From: Dioscorea cayenensis subsp. rotundata
Taxonomy: Eukaryota; Streptophyta; Magnoliopsida; Dioscoreales; Dioscoreaceae
Assembly: GCF_009730915.1 (NCBI RefSeq)
Contig: NC_052487.1
Span: 19,584,529 to 19,648,528 of the forward strand
Direction: 5' to 3'
Length of the DNA stretch: 64,000 nt
A program made the translations under genes and the position numbers. Under the pieces are notes generated by a model. The model was given only the letters and a program-made list of their open reading frames with translations, was not told where the DNA came from and ran no database searches. The first letter of the stretch is position 1. Each line of letters begins with the position of its first letter. Shown one piece after another: positions 49,301 to 60,391 of the stretch.

Positions 49301-51835
49301 TGTCAAGACGAGGAAAAATTGAAAGCAGGCCTAGCACTATGTGAGTAAAAAATCACCTAGGCAGAAAAGCCCATTTAAGTGGTAAGAATTACCCAAGTTG
49401 TCAATAAAAAGCAAATCTAAACTGTATCATATCAGAGTAAAGATCATCTATAGATGTCTAACAGCAGGAGACTTACTCCAAAAATTAACTTGCTCGATAA
49501 CTAAGCAAACAAGCTAGATTCAGACTATGAGAATGAGAGGTAGACAGAGGGGAAAAACTTGATTTCCATTTCCCATTACGTTATGGTCCTGATGAAATAT
49601 TCATCAAATCTCATCCAAGAATATGCATCTGATTCATGACAACCGCTAAAAATAAATATAACCATAAAAGAAAGATTTGGAAATGTTTGTTAGCACTGTA
49701 ATCTTTTGTAGTCTAGGACTCTAAAATCTATTTGCTAGAACTCTTCACAAACATTAACATTGAACTAATGCAACGTATGACCAACATGACCAAATCATTC
49801 CTGGGATCTTTGACAGGCATCGGTGTGACTTTTGTGCCTAACATGTAAGAAGGAAAATGTTGCAAACAATACTTGAGCGAGTCCATTTGCCGGACCAATT
49901 TATGGCAGATAACATAAAAGGCATACAGTGAATCCAATTTAGAAGGGAATGGTCATTCATGATAATTATAAATTGATACATATTCACCTGGTATTATTAT
50001 TTGATACACATCCACCTGCATAGTTATTAAAGGTGCGCCTCTGAGGCACAAGGCCCCCTAGGCTCCAACCTAAACTCCTCGTTGCCTTGAAAGCGCATGA
50101 CATTAAAGAGTCACCCTAAGGGGCACGCCTTGTCTCTAGGCTCAAGGTGATTTGAGGCACGCCTTAATAAAGTGCACCTTTTTTTATTTTTATTTTTGTT
50201 TTTTCAGTTTTTAAAAGCTTGACAAATATAAGCCATTAAATGACTATCAAATAAAATCTCAACCGTCAAAAAAAAATTATATATATATATATATATATTT
50301 TAGTTTTTAAGAGCTAGATAAATATGAACCATTATAGATCAAGAGTTTGAATTTGAAGAAGAAGAAGAAAAAGAATATTAAGATGAAAGGATGAATATAA
50401 GAATGAATGGGAGAATAGCAATCAAGAAAATGATGAAGCTATTGAATTTGATAGCAATTAGAATCTCTTACCGTAATAGTATTTCTTAGTAGTAGCAAAG
50501 TAGTAGTTGGTGGTTTTCTTGCTACATTGATAATATGTCATTTCGCTCTATGCATGTTTTATTCAAAATTAAACTTTAAACTTAAATTTTTCTTATTTTA
50601 TAGAATTTTAGTATGTATTATGAATTTTATAAATTTTTTAATTCTTTTAAATTTTTTGCGCTTTGCTTTGGAAAGTCACACGCCTAAACTTTGCACTTTG
50701 CGCCTCAGCAATATGAACCCCTAGCGCCTTGATGCGCCTTGCGCTTTTAATAACTATGTCCACGTGGTATTTTTGCCAAGTATATTCAGTACACGTCAAA
50801 GCCATAGAGGTTTGATGTTTTACAGATCTTGCCAGTCTGTAACAGGCCACTGTGTTTTCAGGAAAATACAGAATATTCACTAGGACACAATTTCATAATC
50901 ATTATGTACAGTGCTGAGAACTCTGTTCTACCGTTAAACAAACATAATATTATGTCCACTAGAGGTTGAAAAAACTGCTATATAAAAAGAAGCACGGGAA
51001 ATATACTGCTGCTTGCAGAAGGACTGTAGTCCAGAATCTATGTATCATCAGCCTTGAAGTAAAAGACTTAATCAATACAAAATAAAGAAAGGAAAACTAG
51101 AACTTACAATTGCTCCATAGAAACCTGGCTCTCTGACCCCAAATAAATATGAAAAATAACTCTCTTGCCTGAAAATCACATAAAACCGAAGACTAATATT
51201 CAAGTTCTGTAGAAACTCAGAAAGCAATAACTGAAAACATGAAACAAACATCCCTCCCAACAAACACACTAGCAAAAATAATATGATACAACCTTCAAGT
51301 AAACCTTGAAAAATCAGCCAATAAAAATTTGCCCAAAAAAATCAGAATTTCAGAAGATAAAATTTTTAATTAAAGTACATCCAAAACATAAACTTCAAAT
51401 TTGAAGTTAGTCACCATCAATTTGCCTATCAAAAATCTATTCTTTCTCGTAGCAAAACCTCTAGAGAAAAACATCATCAAGATTACTACTTTATGGCAGT
51501 ACCAAAATCCAACACTAAATTCTCTTGATCCTAGGGAGCTCGAGGAAACAGAACGATCAATACCTGAAGAGCTCGATGTGATCCGTGCAGTACCTCGTTT
51601 GCTCCTCGCCGCCCTGAAAAAGATCGAAAATCCAGATGAAAAACAGCAAGAATGGAAGAGATAGGAAGCGATCCCGGATGAATGATACCTGAAGGAGAAC
51701 GAAGCCACGGATAGGGCGAGAGGAAGCGGCAAGGCTCTCACGGAGAGCCTGGACGAGCTTGTCGCGGTTCTGGGCGTAGAGCTCCATGGGAATCGAGGGC
51801 GGAGATCGAGCGGAGGGCCCCGACGACGGCGCCAT
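43338..51835 (-). CDS. prolidase (Xaa-Pro dipeptidase, peptidase M24B)
   Basis: Sixteen exons: 51689-51835, 51564-51613, 51108-51168, 49176-49271, 48954-49103, 47933-48064, 47056-47183, 46010-46052, 45523-45606, 44642-44683, 44417-44487, 44200-44253, 44005-44110, 43851-43919, 43615-43758 and 43338-43487, about 508 aa. It hydrolyses dipeptides with C-terminal proline and is probably cytosolic (no signal peptide). The N-terminal creatinase-like domain is followed by the pita-bread domain. All five predicted dinuclear metal ligands are present: Asp280 (FDMG), Asp291 (GSDIT), His374 (PHGLGHLLG), Glu416 (TVEPG) and Glu456 (GGVRIESD), each four beyond the human PEPD number. The start is the MAPSSG ATG. 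The frame stays open upstream of it without a stop for about 48 codons. An intact, unusually split gene. Confidence 0.92.
46240..46600. repeat. repetitive fragment in prolidase intron
   Basis: Within intron 8 (46053-47055... region between exons 7 and 8). It contains AAGCCAGCTTGCAAGCTCCTC, TTAAGCTTGAATCCAG at the left and TTGAACTTGATCCAGCCC, TAGTTCAAGCTCTGC at the right. These opposed GAGCTTG-rich words recall hAT-like plant repeats. Ends undefined. Confidence 0.3.
50019..50758. mobile_element. hAT-like non-autonomous element in prolidase intron
   Basis: 740 bp in the intron between exons 3 and 4. The ends CATAGTTATTAAA and TTTAATAACTATG are inverted repeats. They are followed inward by GC-rich GCGCCTC...AGGC and GCCTTGATGCGCCTTGCGC arms. 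The flanks TCCACCTG (50011-50018) and TCCACGTG (50759-50766) form an 8-bp target duplication with one mismatch. An 8-bp duplication fits the hAT superfamily. The interior is AT-rich with no transposase. Confidence 0.75.
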
Positions 51836-52400
51836 GCGAGCGGCGACGCAGAGTTCCTTCGAAATGGTCCACTGAATCAATGAAACAACGATCGAAGAAA
51901 CACAGTGATACGGAAAGCTGGAGTTCGGATTCGGATCTTTATGGCACCGGATCCGACCCGTTAAATATATAATCATTGCATGATGGTAATAAATCACTTT
52001 TTGGAGAACTTGAAATAAAAAGGAAACATTTCATGACGATTTACTAAATTTATTTTCTTGAGTTTTATTTGAATCAATTTTTTTTTTTAAATTTTGATAA
52101 TTAGATTTCAAATAAACATAAAGGTAAAGGTAAAGAAAAATTATTAAATGAACAGTGAAATTTTATTTCATTTTATTTTGATAAAGCAATAAGCAACTCA
52201 CTACAAGTGGTTCTCAGAAGAATAGTTAGATACGATGATGCACTAGCAATTATGGTGCTTAATGACTTTTTAGAAATTTACTATGTGAGACGAGCTAAGA
52301 TACGGGGTAATGATGTCATGCTAAGTGCGTTCACAATTATATATTAAAGATCATAACCCCAGAATGGTAAATTCTCAACTCTATAGAGATAAAGAATATG
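51836..52400. other. prolidase promoter side and spacer
   Basis: The first 120 bp upstream of the prolidase start are GC-richer and should hold its 5' UTR and promoter; no clear TATA box is seen. Beyond this the DNA is AT-rich and carries the dispersed repeat at 52236-52380. Confidence 0.4.
52236..52380 (+). repeat. dispersed repeat, copy 2 (pair with 8707-8850)
   Basis: Shares TATGTGAGACGAGCTA, GGGGTAATGAT, TTCACAATTATATAT, AAAGATCATAACC and AATGGTAAATTC with 8707-8850 in the same order. It lies directly against the LTR-like block that starts near 52401, so it may be older repeat DNA at the insertion site. Confidence 0.6.
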
Positions 52401-54608
52401 TGTCACGCCCCGACCCGCGGGCCCACGGGACGCGATAATCACCGCAGCAATCCCGAGGAGGGATACCCCACCACTCAACCCTCAGGACGCCGCAAGGCTG
52501 ATCAATACACCTAGAATTAAACAATAGTAACAACAACAACAACAACAGTAGGATACAGAAATATAGAGGTTCACAAATACACAAGGAAACAACACTAACA
52601 ACAGTAAGAAATGCTAATACATGAAAGTTTCAGAGTTATTTAGATATCAAACCATGCAACAAAGTTTTTTACACACTAGTGGATCCATAGGTCTTATAAT
52701 ATGTTCCGTGACAACAACAACATACATGAATTGAAGGAAATACAACAGAAGATAGAATAGTCGCAAATGCCCAGTACGCTGCCACACAGTCACACCTACT
52801 ACCTGCAACAGACTGGAAGGAAGAAAGAGGGATGAGTAACTCAAGTTACTCAGTGAGGGGAGGTTAGCACAACTTTAACAGAAATACACCAACAGTAATA
52901 ACATTAATAAAACATCAAAATAAAAGCTTTACCAAAACAATGCTAGTTTAGAAACATTAACACATATAATAGAAGTTTTCAAAAGGATTAAAATAACATA
53001 ATAATACCAAGAAAACTATTTTTACCCCAACTAGGGTTTACAACACCAAAACCACAAAACATGGTTTTAATAAATAAGCACAATACCCAACACTCACCCA
53101 GCATAATGTGGTCTAGAAAACTCTCTAAACCTTCGTCGTGCCCATGGCTAGGTTCAGAGCCATCAAGGTACTCATGCCCTTGACGTTGACCCAGCAGTTC
53201 ACCGGTTGGTGACTTCGGCTACCCGATGAATATCTAGTCAGGGCTCCACACTCCCACCTGAACTGGCCCTCGTAGTAATAAGCCGGTCATCACGCCACCT
53301 CAACAGGCTGGCCGTGGAGACCACCTACTGCAGTAGGATATCACCATACAGTCACCACAATAAACACAACTCCACTCGGAGTATAAAGTCATCCATATTC
53401 ATCAATCAACAACACCTCAACCATTGTACGAGGACAAGATAAAACACAAGGAAAGCTCAAGCTTTTAACACAATTTAATTTACAAATCCCACACAAGAAA
53501 CAACATGATAACCATTTCCTTCCAACCATTTAAAATGAGTTTCAAGCCTTAAATTTCACAAAATCAATGATTTCCACAACAAATCTCAAGTTTCATACAA
53601 AATAAGGATTTCACAATATATATATATATATATTCATCTCTAACTATTGGCATTCTTCTAATTAAAGTTATGCTCAACAATTCCACTCACCGAATTGACG
53701 ATTTGTCTTCCTTGATAGCTACTCCTCGGCTAAATTTTTGCCTCGAGCCAAGACTTCTCCTTGCCAAAATATAACAAAACACAATAATAATTAGCAAATA
53801 AAACAAATCACACAAGAAAAACCCTAAGTTTTCTAACAAAGAACCCTAATTCGATCCTAGGGTTAGCTCAAAGCTAGGTCTAAAGGTTACCAATGAATTC
53901 CTGAGGGTTTTAGCTTCACTCTAGTCCAAAGAAATCAAAGAAACAACTAAAGATTGTCGGTGCTCGAATTTGCTACAGTAAACCCGGCCCTTATATTATG
54001 GTTTTCTCCCAGTTTACAACACCAATTCAAGAAATTTCTTCACAAACATTCTCATACATGAACAACAAGTCAATGGCTTCAATTTGAGCAAATAAACAAC
54101 TAAATCCATGGAGAAATCTAGGTTTTGAAAAAATCTAAATACAAGAAAATACAAGAAGAAAATATGGTATAAAACATTAAATCCAAGTTTACCAAGTTCA
54201 AGAGTGAGGGAGGAAGGGAAAGGACACTTCGTTCATCGGAAAACCTCGCCAAAAAAATTTTAGGATGAGAGAAGGGTTCGACCAAACTAGGGAAGAAGAA
54301 CAAATGAAGAAAGGCTTTTAGAGTAAAAAAATTCGTGCTGCTACAATAACTGACGCCTACAATAACAAACCACTACAGGACCGGGCTGCTATAGAACCAG
54401 ACTGCTACAGAACCAGACCGCTACAGTATTGAGCTGAAAAATCTATAAAAATGGGCTAGTTCAATCTACAGTAAAAAACTGGTTATAACAATATGAATTT
54501 TCCTATAGTGTGAATAATATTCTATAATATTTTTTATAGCATTGTATAATAAACTGTAATATTAATGGCAGAGAAATTCGACCCTTTAGTGCCCCACTCA
54601 CACTCACA
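52401..54608. mobile_element. probable solo LTR (Ty3/gypsy-like)
   Basis: A 2.2-kb block begins TGTCACGCCCCGACCCG and ends CCCCACTCACACTCACA (TG...CA). It has the GC-rich start (GGACGCGATAATCACCGCAG, GATACCCCACCACTC), the GTAACTCAAGTTACTCAG palindromic region and the repeated short AACAACAAC tracts that I associate with long plant gypsy LTRs. No gag, pol or second LTR is present in the window. No matching 5-bp target duplication was found, so the ends are approximate. Confidence 0.55.
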
Positions 54609-54874
54609 TGTCTTTCCACTGCACTTAGTAGTATTTACTATTTAGCTAAACCATGAACTTTGTGTACACAAATGGGCTAAGAAAAAAAATTATTTTGAAA
54701 TTTTGTCAATAAAAATCCTCTACTTCTTTATATTCGGGTTGTTGATAAATTCAAAATCTATAGCCATCCTAGAGCCGTTAGATCAACAGCTAATGCCCCT
54801 CTCCTCCCCTTTTCTCTCTCTCTCTAAACCCTAGCCTTACATATTTCTGTCTTAACGTATTGTAATATATATAA

Positions 54875-55217
54875 GGTAAATTATTTAAATAGTTACTCAA
54901 GGTATCCAAACTTTTGATTCACACTCATACTTACACTATTAATGGAAACTTGACATGTCACATAACTTATTCCACATCAAGTATGTCATATAATATCCTC
55001 TCTTTTTTGTGTTTAATTTATATTTAATGCTGAGTTATTATTGACTATATTATGAAATTGAAATCTCAGTTGTGTTACAGAAATTGAAAAATCAGTGTGA
55101 AATCACACGAATGGCATACACATATGCTAAAATTAGAGTACCCAATTAAAAAATTTTATAATTGGATTACTCAAATGAGGGTTCCTGAATAATTCGGGGC
55201 TATTTAAATAATTTACC
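54875..55217. mobile_element. MITE with 18-bp perfect inverted ends
   Basis: 343 bp. The left end GGTAAATTATTTAAATAG and right end CTATTTAAATAATTTACC are perfect inverted repeats. The interior is AT-rich without coding capacity. No convincing target duplication was seen (TAA left, ACA right), so the superfamily is open. Confidence 0.7.
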
Positions 55218-55229
55218 ACATATATATAC

Positions 55230-56600
55230 TTCATCTTAATTCTATCCTCCAAATTTTACTATCCATTCAAGTTTTTCTTGAGTGGACATTTGGCATATTA
55301 TTATTGGTAAATCCCCCAAATTTTACTATATTCGCACTGGTACACATTAACATAAATCTATTCTTTTGGATTTGTTGACAAATGTGGTGGCACATGTTAT
55401 CAGATGTTGCCCGCGAGTGAGCATACCATTGGCTTAAATTGTTTTTTTTTCTCCACTAACCCTAGATCTTATCTTGGAGCCGCCGGTCTTCTCTACTAAC
55501 CCCTCAACACTCCCAACCCTCTTTGGTGGCAACTGGACTTGCCTTCCCTTGCCTCCATCCATCCCAGTGACATCGCGGTCCTCCTTGACCTCATTCTATC
55601 CCCCAAATTTTACTATTCATTCAAGTTTTTCTTGAGTGGACATTTGGCATGTGGTTATTGGTAAATCCCCCAAATTTTACTATATTCACGCTGGTACACG
55701 TTAACATAAATTTGTTCTTTTGGATTTGTTGACAAATGTGCTAGCACACGTTACCGGATGTTGCCCGCGAGTGAGCATACCATTGGCTTAAATTGTTTTT
55801 TTTCTCCACTAACCCTAGATCTTAACTTGGAGCCGCTGGTCTTCTCTACTAACCCCTCAACACTCCCAACCCTCACCGGCGGCAAGGGAAGGTATTACTA
55901 TTCATTCAAGTTTTTCTTGAGAGGACATTTGGCAAGCTATTATTGGTAAATCTCTCAAATTTTACTATATTCGCGCTGGTACACGTTAACATAAATCTGT
56001 TCTTTTGGATTTGTTGACAAATGTGGTGGCACATGTTATTGGATGTTGCCCGCAAGTGAGCATACTATTGGCTTAAATTGTTTTTTTTTTCTCCACTAAC
56101 CCTAGATCTTATCTTGGAGCCGTCGGTCTTCTCTACTAACCCCTCATCACTCCCAACCCTCCCCGGCGGCAAGGGAAGGCATTACTATTCATTCAAGTTT
56201 TTTCTTGAGTGGACATTTGCCACGCTGTCATTAGTAAATCTCCCAAATTTTACTATATTTGCACTGGTACACGTTAACATAAATCTGTTCTTTTGGATTT
56301 GTTGACAAATGTGGTGGCACACATTACTGGATGTTGCCCGCGAGTGAGCATACTATTGGCTTAAATTATTTTTTTTTCCTCCACTAACCCTAAATCTTAT
56401 CTTGGAGCTGCCGGTCTTCTCTACTAACCCCTCAACACTCCCAACCCTCCCCGGCGGCAAGGGAAGGCATTACTATTCATTCAAGTTTTTCTTGAGTGCA
56501 TGTTGTTATTGGTAAATCCCCCAAATTTTATTATATTCGTGCTGGTATATGTTACCATAAATATATTCTTTTGGATTTGTTGACAAATGTGCAGGCACAA
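55230..56600 (+). repeat. tandem repeat, ~287-bp unit, about 4.7 copies
   Basis: The word ATTCAAGTTTTT recurs at 55264, 55619, 55904, 56191 and 56479, giving periods of 355, 285, 287 and 288 bp. Each unit contains GGACATTTGGCA, TTTTGGATTTGTTGACAAATG, GATGTTGCCCGCGAGTGAGC, CTCCACTAACCCTAGATCTT and CTACTAACCCCTCA. The first unit has about 68 extra bp (near 55528-55595). Units differ by a few percent, so the array is fairly young. Small open frames in it are by-products of the repeat. No known gene is recognised. Confidence 0.9.
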
Positions 56601-57175
56601 ATTAATCATTGAGGTTGGTGCAAAATATATTAATCTATCTATCACTAATTTAATTAACAAAAGGTAAGTCTTTTTGCAAAGGCTTCAAAAGAAGTTACTT
56701 TAACATCAAACCTATATCAAGTATTATAATATTTAGGCTAATTAGTGTAGCATAAAAGGCTAATAGCATCTTTTGGTTGGGTCGGTAACTCTAATCATTA
56801 TTTATTTTGACAGCATGTTCACATGTATTTTTAAATTCTAAGATTTTTATTTTTAAATCTCCAAATGAGTTTATACTTTATTTTATTATTCTTGGCATAT
56901 TATATGCACCTTCTGAACCAAGTTAAAAATAACATTTTATTTATATTTAGTTTTAATATAATATATGTTTTATTAATTCTTATACATGTGACTTCATTAC
57001 TTCATTAATTACACTACATCTTAATATTACCACGATTATTATTTTTTTTAATTTTTTTTAAATTATATATTTTTTTAATAAAACTTTCCATATCTCTTTT
57101 ATAAATAATATAATATAATCTATCAGGGAATAACTTGGATATTTATAAACAACTGTGTGTCCATAGATATTTATA
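56601..57175. other. AT-rich spacer
   Basis: No gene or clear repeat visible. Its last 9 bp (57167-57175, ATATTTATA) are the left target duplication of the next element. Confidence 0.5.
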
Positions 57176-59263
57176 GAGTAATGCTATATGTTACTACTAG
57201 CTTTTCCGAATTCCTTAACCGAATGAGGTGGCGACTCATATGGCATCCAACTCACACTGACATTCTCTTTCCTAATCAGCTATTTAAAAAAAAACTAAAA
57301 CAAAAAGGATGAAAAAAGACTCAGAGATTAAAGCCCTAAATCTCTTCATCTGACTCCCGTCCCCATCTCGCCGTCCTCATCCCAGATAATGCAGCCACCG
57401 CCGTCGCCCCCATCTCGCCGTCCCCATCTCGCCGTCCTCATTCCGGCTACCCTAAATCTCGCCCCCCGACTCCCGTCCCCATCTCGCCGTCTTGGCTCTT
57501 GTCTCGTCGTCACTGCTGGAGAAAGGATCACAACGTCACTGTTCTCATCCCGGATAACGCCGTCGCCGTCGCAGTTTGTTCTGGCTAACGCATTCACTGT
57601 CGCCGTCCCCTCCCAGCTATCGTCGTTTCGGTCTCGACTCCTCTTCTGTCCTCGCCAATCTATTCCGGCTAACTCATTCAAATTGTTGGAAAGAATCCCT
57701 TTCTTTGGCATGATCATTGGCCTGTTACAGACTATGCGAAGATCTTTGAATGCTTGTTATTTGTTGAAAAGATTGAAGAAGAGGCTGGTAAAGTTATATC
57801 CAAGATTAGAGAGGTAGGAACTAAGGCAAGGAGCGGAAACTTTGCTCATGATCATATATTTGGCTCATTAATCCAATCTGTGCCATATATTGTTGTTCTT
57901 ATGCATACACCATAGTCGGAAAAGACGGCGGCCCTCAGAGTTGGATGACATATTTTTCAGCTTCAAGCCTTCAAAGTATAAGCTATGGAACTAATAACGT
58001 TTCATGTGAGTCTAAAGTGTTGCAAAGCAATTGGAAGTGAAGTATACAATGGCAGAACAAAGAATAGGGTATAGAAGCTTGTGAATGTTGGGAGGGTATT
58101 ATTTCATTTTTTGCTAACAGTAATAAGGTGCTCAAATTGAAGCAGCTTGTAATTGTTCTGATAGAGAAACATACTTCTACTTTTCATTGTTATTTTTGTG
58201 GGTGTTATAGTATAATGTTTCTCAAATAGTTCTTTTTGTCTAATTCTACATAAAAGACCATAACCAATTGCTTTGTCTACTATAATTGATATTGCAGTGA
58301 ATGATTTGGTGTATGGGATTTCATCATCTTGCTTGCTAACCAATTATTCAGAAGCAATACTTCACATGGTATAACATGGAGGTTTAGATAAATGTTTTAT
58401 GAATTATTATCATTACCAGCAATCTCTTTCATAATTTAGTAGACCATTCTGGTGAGCATTGATGCAATAACCAAGGTCATAGCCCTTTTTTTTTCATCAG
58501 ATCATACCAGTAAATACCATAAATTGGGAAAGCAACACTAATAAATTTTCACGAACTTCCATCATTTCTAAAGTTATTGTTCACTGGATGTGAATCATTT
58601 CAAGAACAACAAAAAAAGAGTAAACAACTTATTCCTGAAAAATAAATTTTCCTTGCAGTATTAAGCTGTTGTTCATTGGATGTGTTCATCATGGTAGCTA
58701 TCACTGATCACTGAGACGAACCTCTCGAGCCAAGTTAGATGGTAGAGATCTTTTATGGTATCCATGTATAGGTCTGAACATGGAGGAGGTGATTGGCAGG
58801 GCTGATGGTCACTAAGGCCGAATCCTCCAGCCAGGTGCACTACAATTAACTTCTTTTGAATTAAGTAACTGGAACGGGATTGCGACGGCATCGACGTTAT
58901 CCAGGATGAGGACGGTGATGTTGTGATTCTTTCTCCGGTGGTCACGACGAGACAAGAGCCGAGATGGCGAGATGGGGACCAGAGTCGGGGGGGGAGGGAG
59001 ATTTAAGGTAGCTGGAATGAGGACTGTGAGATGTGGGCGACGGCAGTGGCGTTATCCTGGATAAGGACGATGAGATGGGGACGGGAGTCGGATGGAGAGA
59101 TTTAGGGCTTTAATCTCTGAGTCTTTTTCCGTCCTTTTTGTTTTATTTTTTTTAAATAGCTGATTAGGAAAGAGAATGTCAGTGTGAGTTGGATGCCATG
59201 TGAGTCGCCACCTCATTCGGTTAAGGAATTCGGATAAGCTAGTAGTAACATATAGCATTACTC
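57176..59263. mobile_element. Pack-MULE-like Mutator element with 9-bp target duplication
   Basis: 2088 bp, flanked by identical 9-bp direct repeats ATATTTATA (57167-57175 and 59264-59272), the hallmark of Mutator transposition. The ends GAGTAATGCTATATGTTACT and its complement lead into long inverted repeats. About 125 bp match nearly perfectly (57176-57300 versus 59139-59263), and similarity continues, with gaps, for about 400 bp. The inner arm includes CCCCATCTCGCCGTC repeats and GGAGAAAGGATCACAACGTC versus GATGTTGTGATTCTTTCTCC. No transposase is present. The unique interior (about 57665-58670) is unrelated to the arms and holds an 80-codon open frame, so this looks like a Pack-MULE carrying foreign DNA. 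Confidence 0.85.
57673..57915 (+). other. open frame inside the Pack-MULE-like element, possible captured fragment
   Basis: An 80-codon stretch without stops between a TAA at 57670 and a TAG at 57913. Its translation looks protein-like, with charged helical stretches such as FVEKIEEEAGK and ISKIREVGTKARS, and then IQSVPYIVVLMH. It has no ATG at its start, which would fit an internal exon fragment. The first residues (VGKNPFLWHDHWP) faintly recall the region before the zinc motif of plant LINE reverse transcriptases, but too weakly for a call. Origin unknown. Confidence 0.35.
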
Positions 59264-59272
59264 ATATTTATA

Positions 59273-59433
59273 ATATTTAAATCATTGAATATCTTTGCGG
59301 CCCCACGGTTAGCAAATAGGTATAAGATCTATTTATTTTTATCTATCTAACTATCTACTTATAAGAAGAATTATGTATTTCTTTAATAAAACTTCCCATA
59401 TCTCTTTTATAAATAATATAATATAACCAGTTG

Positions 59434-59465
<32 letters not shown>

Positions 59466-59950
59466 TATATATTTTAAAAAAATAAATAGAACTTATATAA
59501 AAAGAGAGATAATTATTTAAACAAAATATATTTTCAAGTAATGATTTTTAAAAAAAAATATAAATGAGTAAGATGAATTGAATGAATTTAATTATTATTT
59601 TTTTTAATAAAATGGATATGTTAGATTGTTCATTCTAATTGGTGGAGGAATTCGAACTCCTTACTCTCCTATCTTATGCAAATGATGATTGTTAAGATAT
59701 TATTTGTGGTTGTTTATTTGCTTATTATCAAAATGTCTATATATATGTAAACATTATTGGCTAAGTAGATTTTCTTCATGTAAAATGCACTATGTGATAA
59801 TAATTGGCTTGATATAGAATTAGTTTATGAAATCCTGTCACATTTACTAATTAAATAGCCATAAGTTTAGCATTATTCCTATGTTTTTAAGATCAATTTA
59901 TTAATGGAAACTTTTACATGTTCTTAATACATCACAATAGGTGGGAAAAA
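59273..59950. other. AT-rich spacer with TA repeat
   Basis: Contains a TA microsatellite at 59433-59461 and no recognisable gene. Confidence 0.5.
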
Positions 59951-60391
59951 ATGGAAGTCGACATGCAAATTATTGTTGATGTACAATTTAAGATAGTATT
60001 TAAGGAGCTTATGGAAAAATTAAGATAACCACATGCAGTTTATGTATGTGAACAACATGGTCCAGATCACAAACCATGTTTTTCATGCAAAATCATATTT
60101 GAAGACAGCTGTGGAATTCATGAACAAGTTGGATTAGAAGCAAATACAAAAAGAAAGGCTGAAAATTATGCTACATTACGTGCCATAAGGCATTTGAAAA
60201 ATATTTATGATGTTATTATTAAAGATGTGAATGAGAAGGAACTATGTGACGCCAAATATGAATTAGAAGAGCTAAAGGAAATTAACGATATATTATCAAA
60301 CAACCTTGCAATGATGACTACTGAATTAGAAGAGTTGAAGGACAAAATAAGACTGAATAAAGCAGAACAGTCTGAAAGCAATATGAGTTGA
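59951..60391 (+). pseudogene. dsRNA-binding-domain gene fragment with in-frame stop
   Basis: One continuous frame of 147 codons from ATG 59951 to TGA 60391, interrupted by a single TAA at 60026-60028. Before the stop is FKELMEKLR. After it come YVCEQHGPDHKPCFSCKI, CGIHEQVGLEANTKRKAENYATLRAIRHL. This is the alpha-beta-beta-beta-alpha pattern of a double-stranded RNA-binding motif, including the GPDH loop and the KR.AEN.A helix. A predicted coiled coil follows (YELEELKEINDIL, TELEELKDKIR). An acceptor-like AATAG lies just upstream at 59936-59940, so it may be one exon of a larger lost gene. The stop makes it a likely pseudogene; it falls exactly where a short intron or reading error could also explain it. 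Confidence 0.55.

Noticed and set aside
51836-51980. Longer prolidase N-terminus from an upstream in-frame ATG
   Set aside because: The sequence resembles UTR, adds no targeting signal, and the MAPSSG start gives the normal family length.
55758-56305. Two similar small open frames (about 63 and 75 codons)
   Set aside because: They are the same stretch of successive tandem repeat units and have no domain.
55264-56479. Regularly spaced repeats as a possible CRISPR-like array
   Set aside because: The whole 287-bp unit repeats, not a short repeat with unique spacers, and this is plant DNA.
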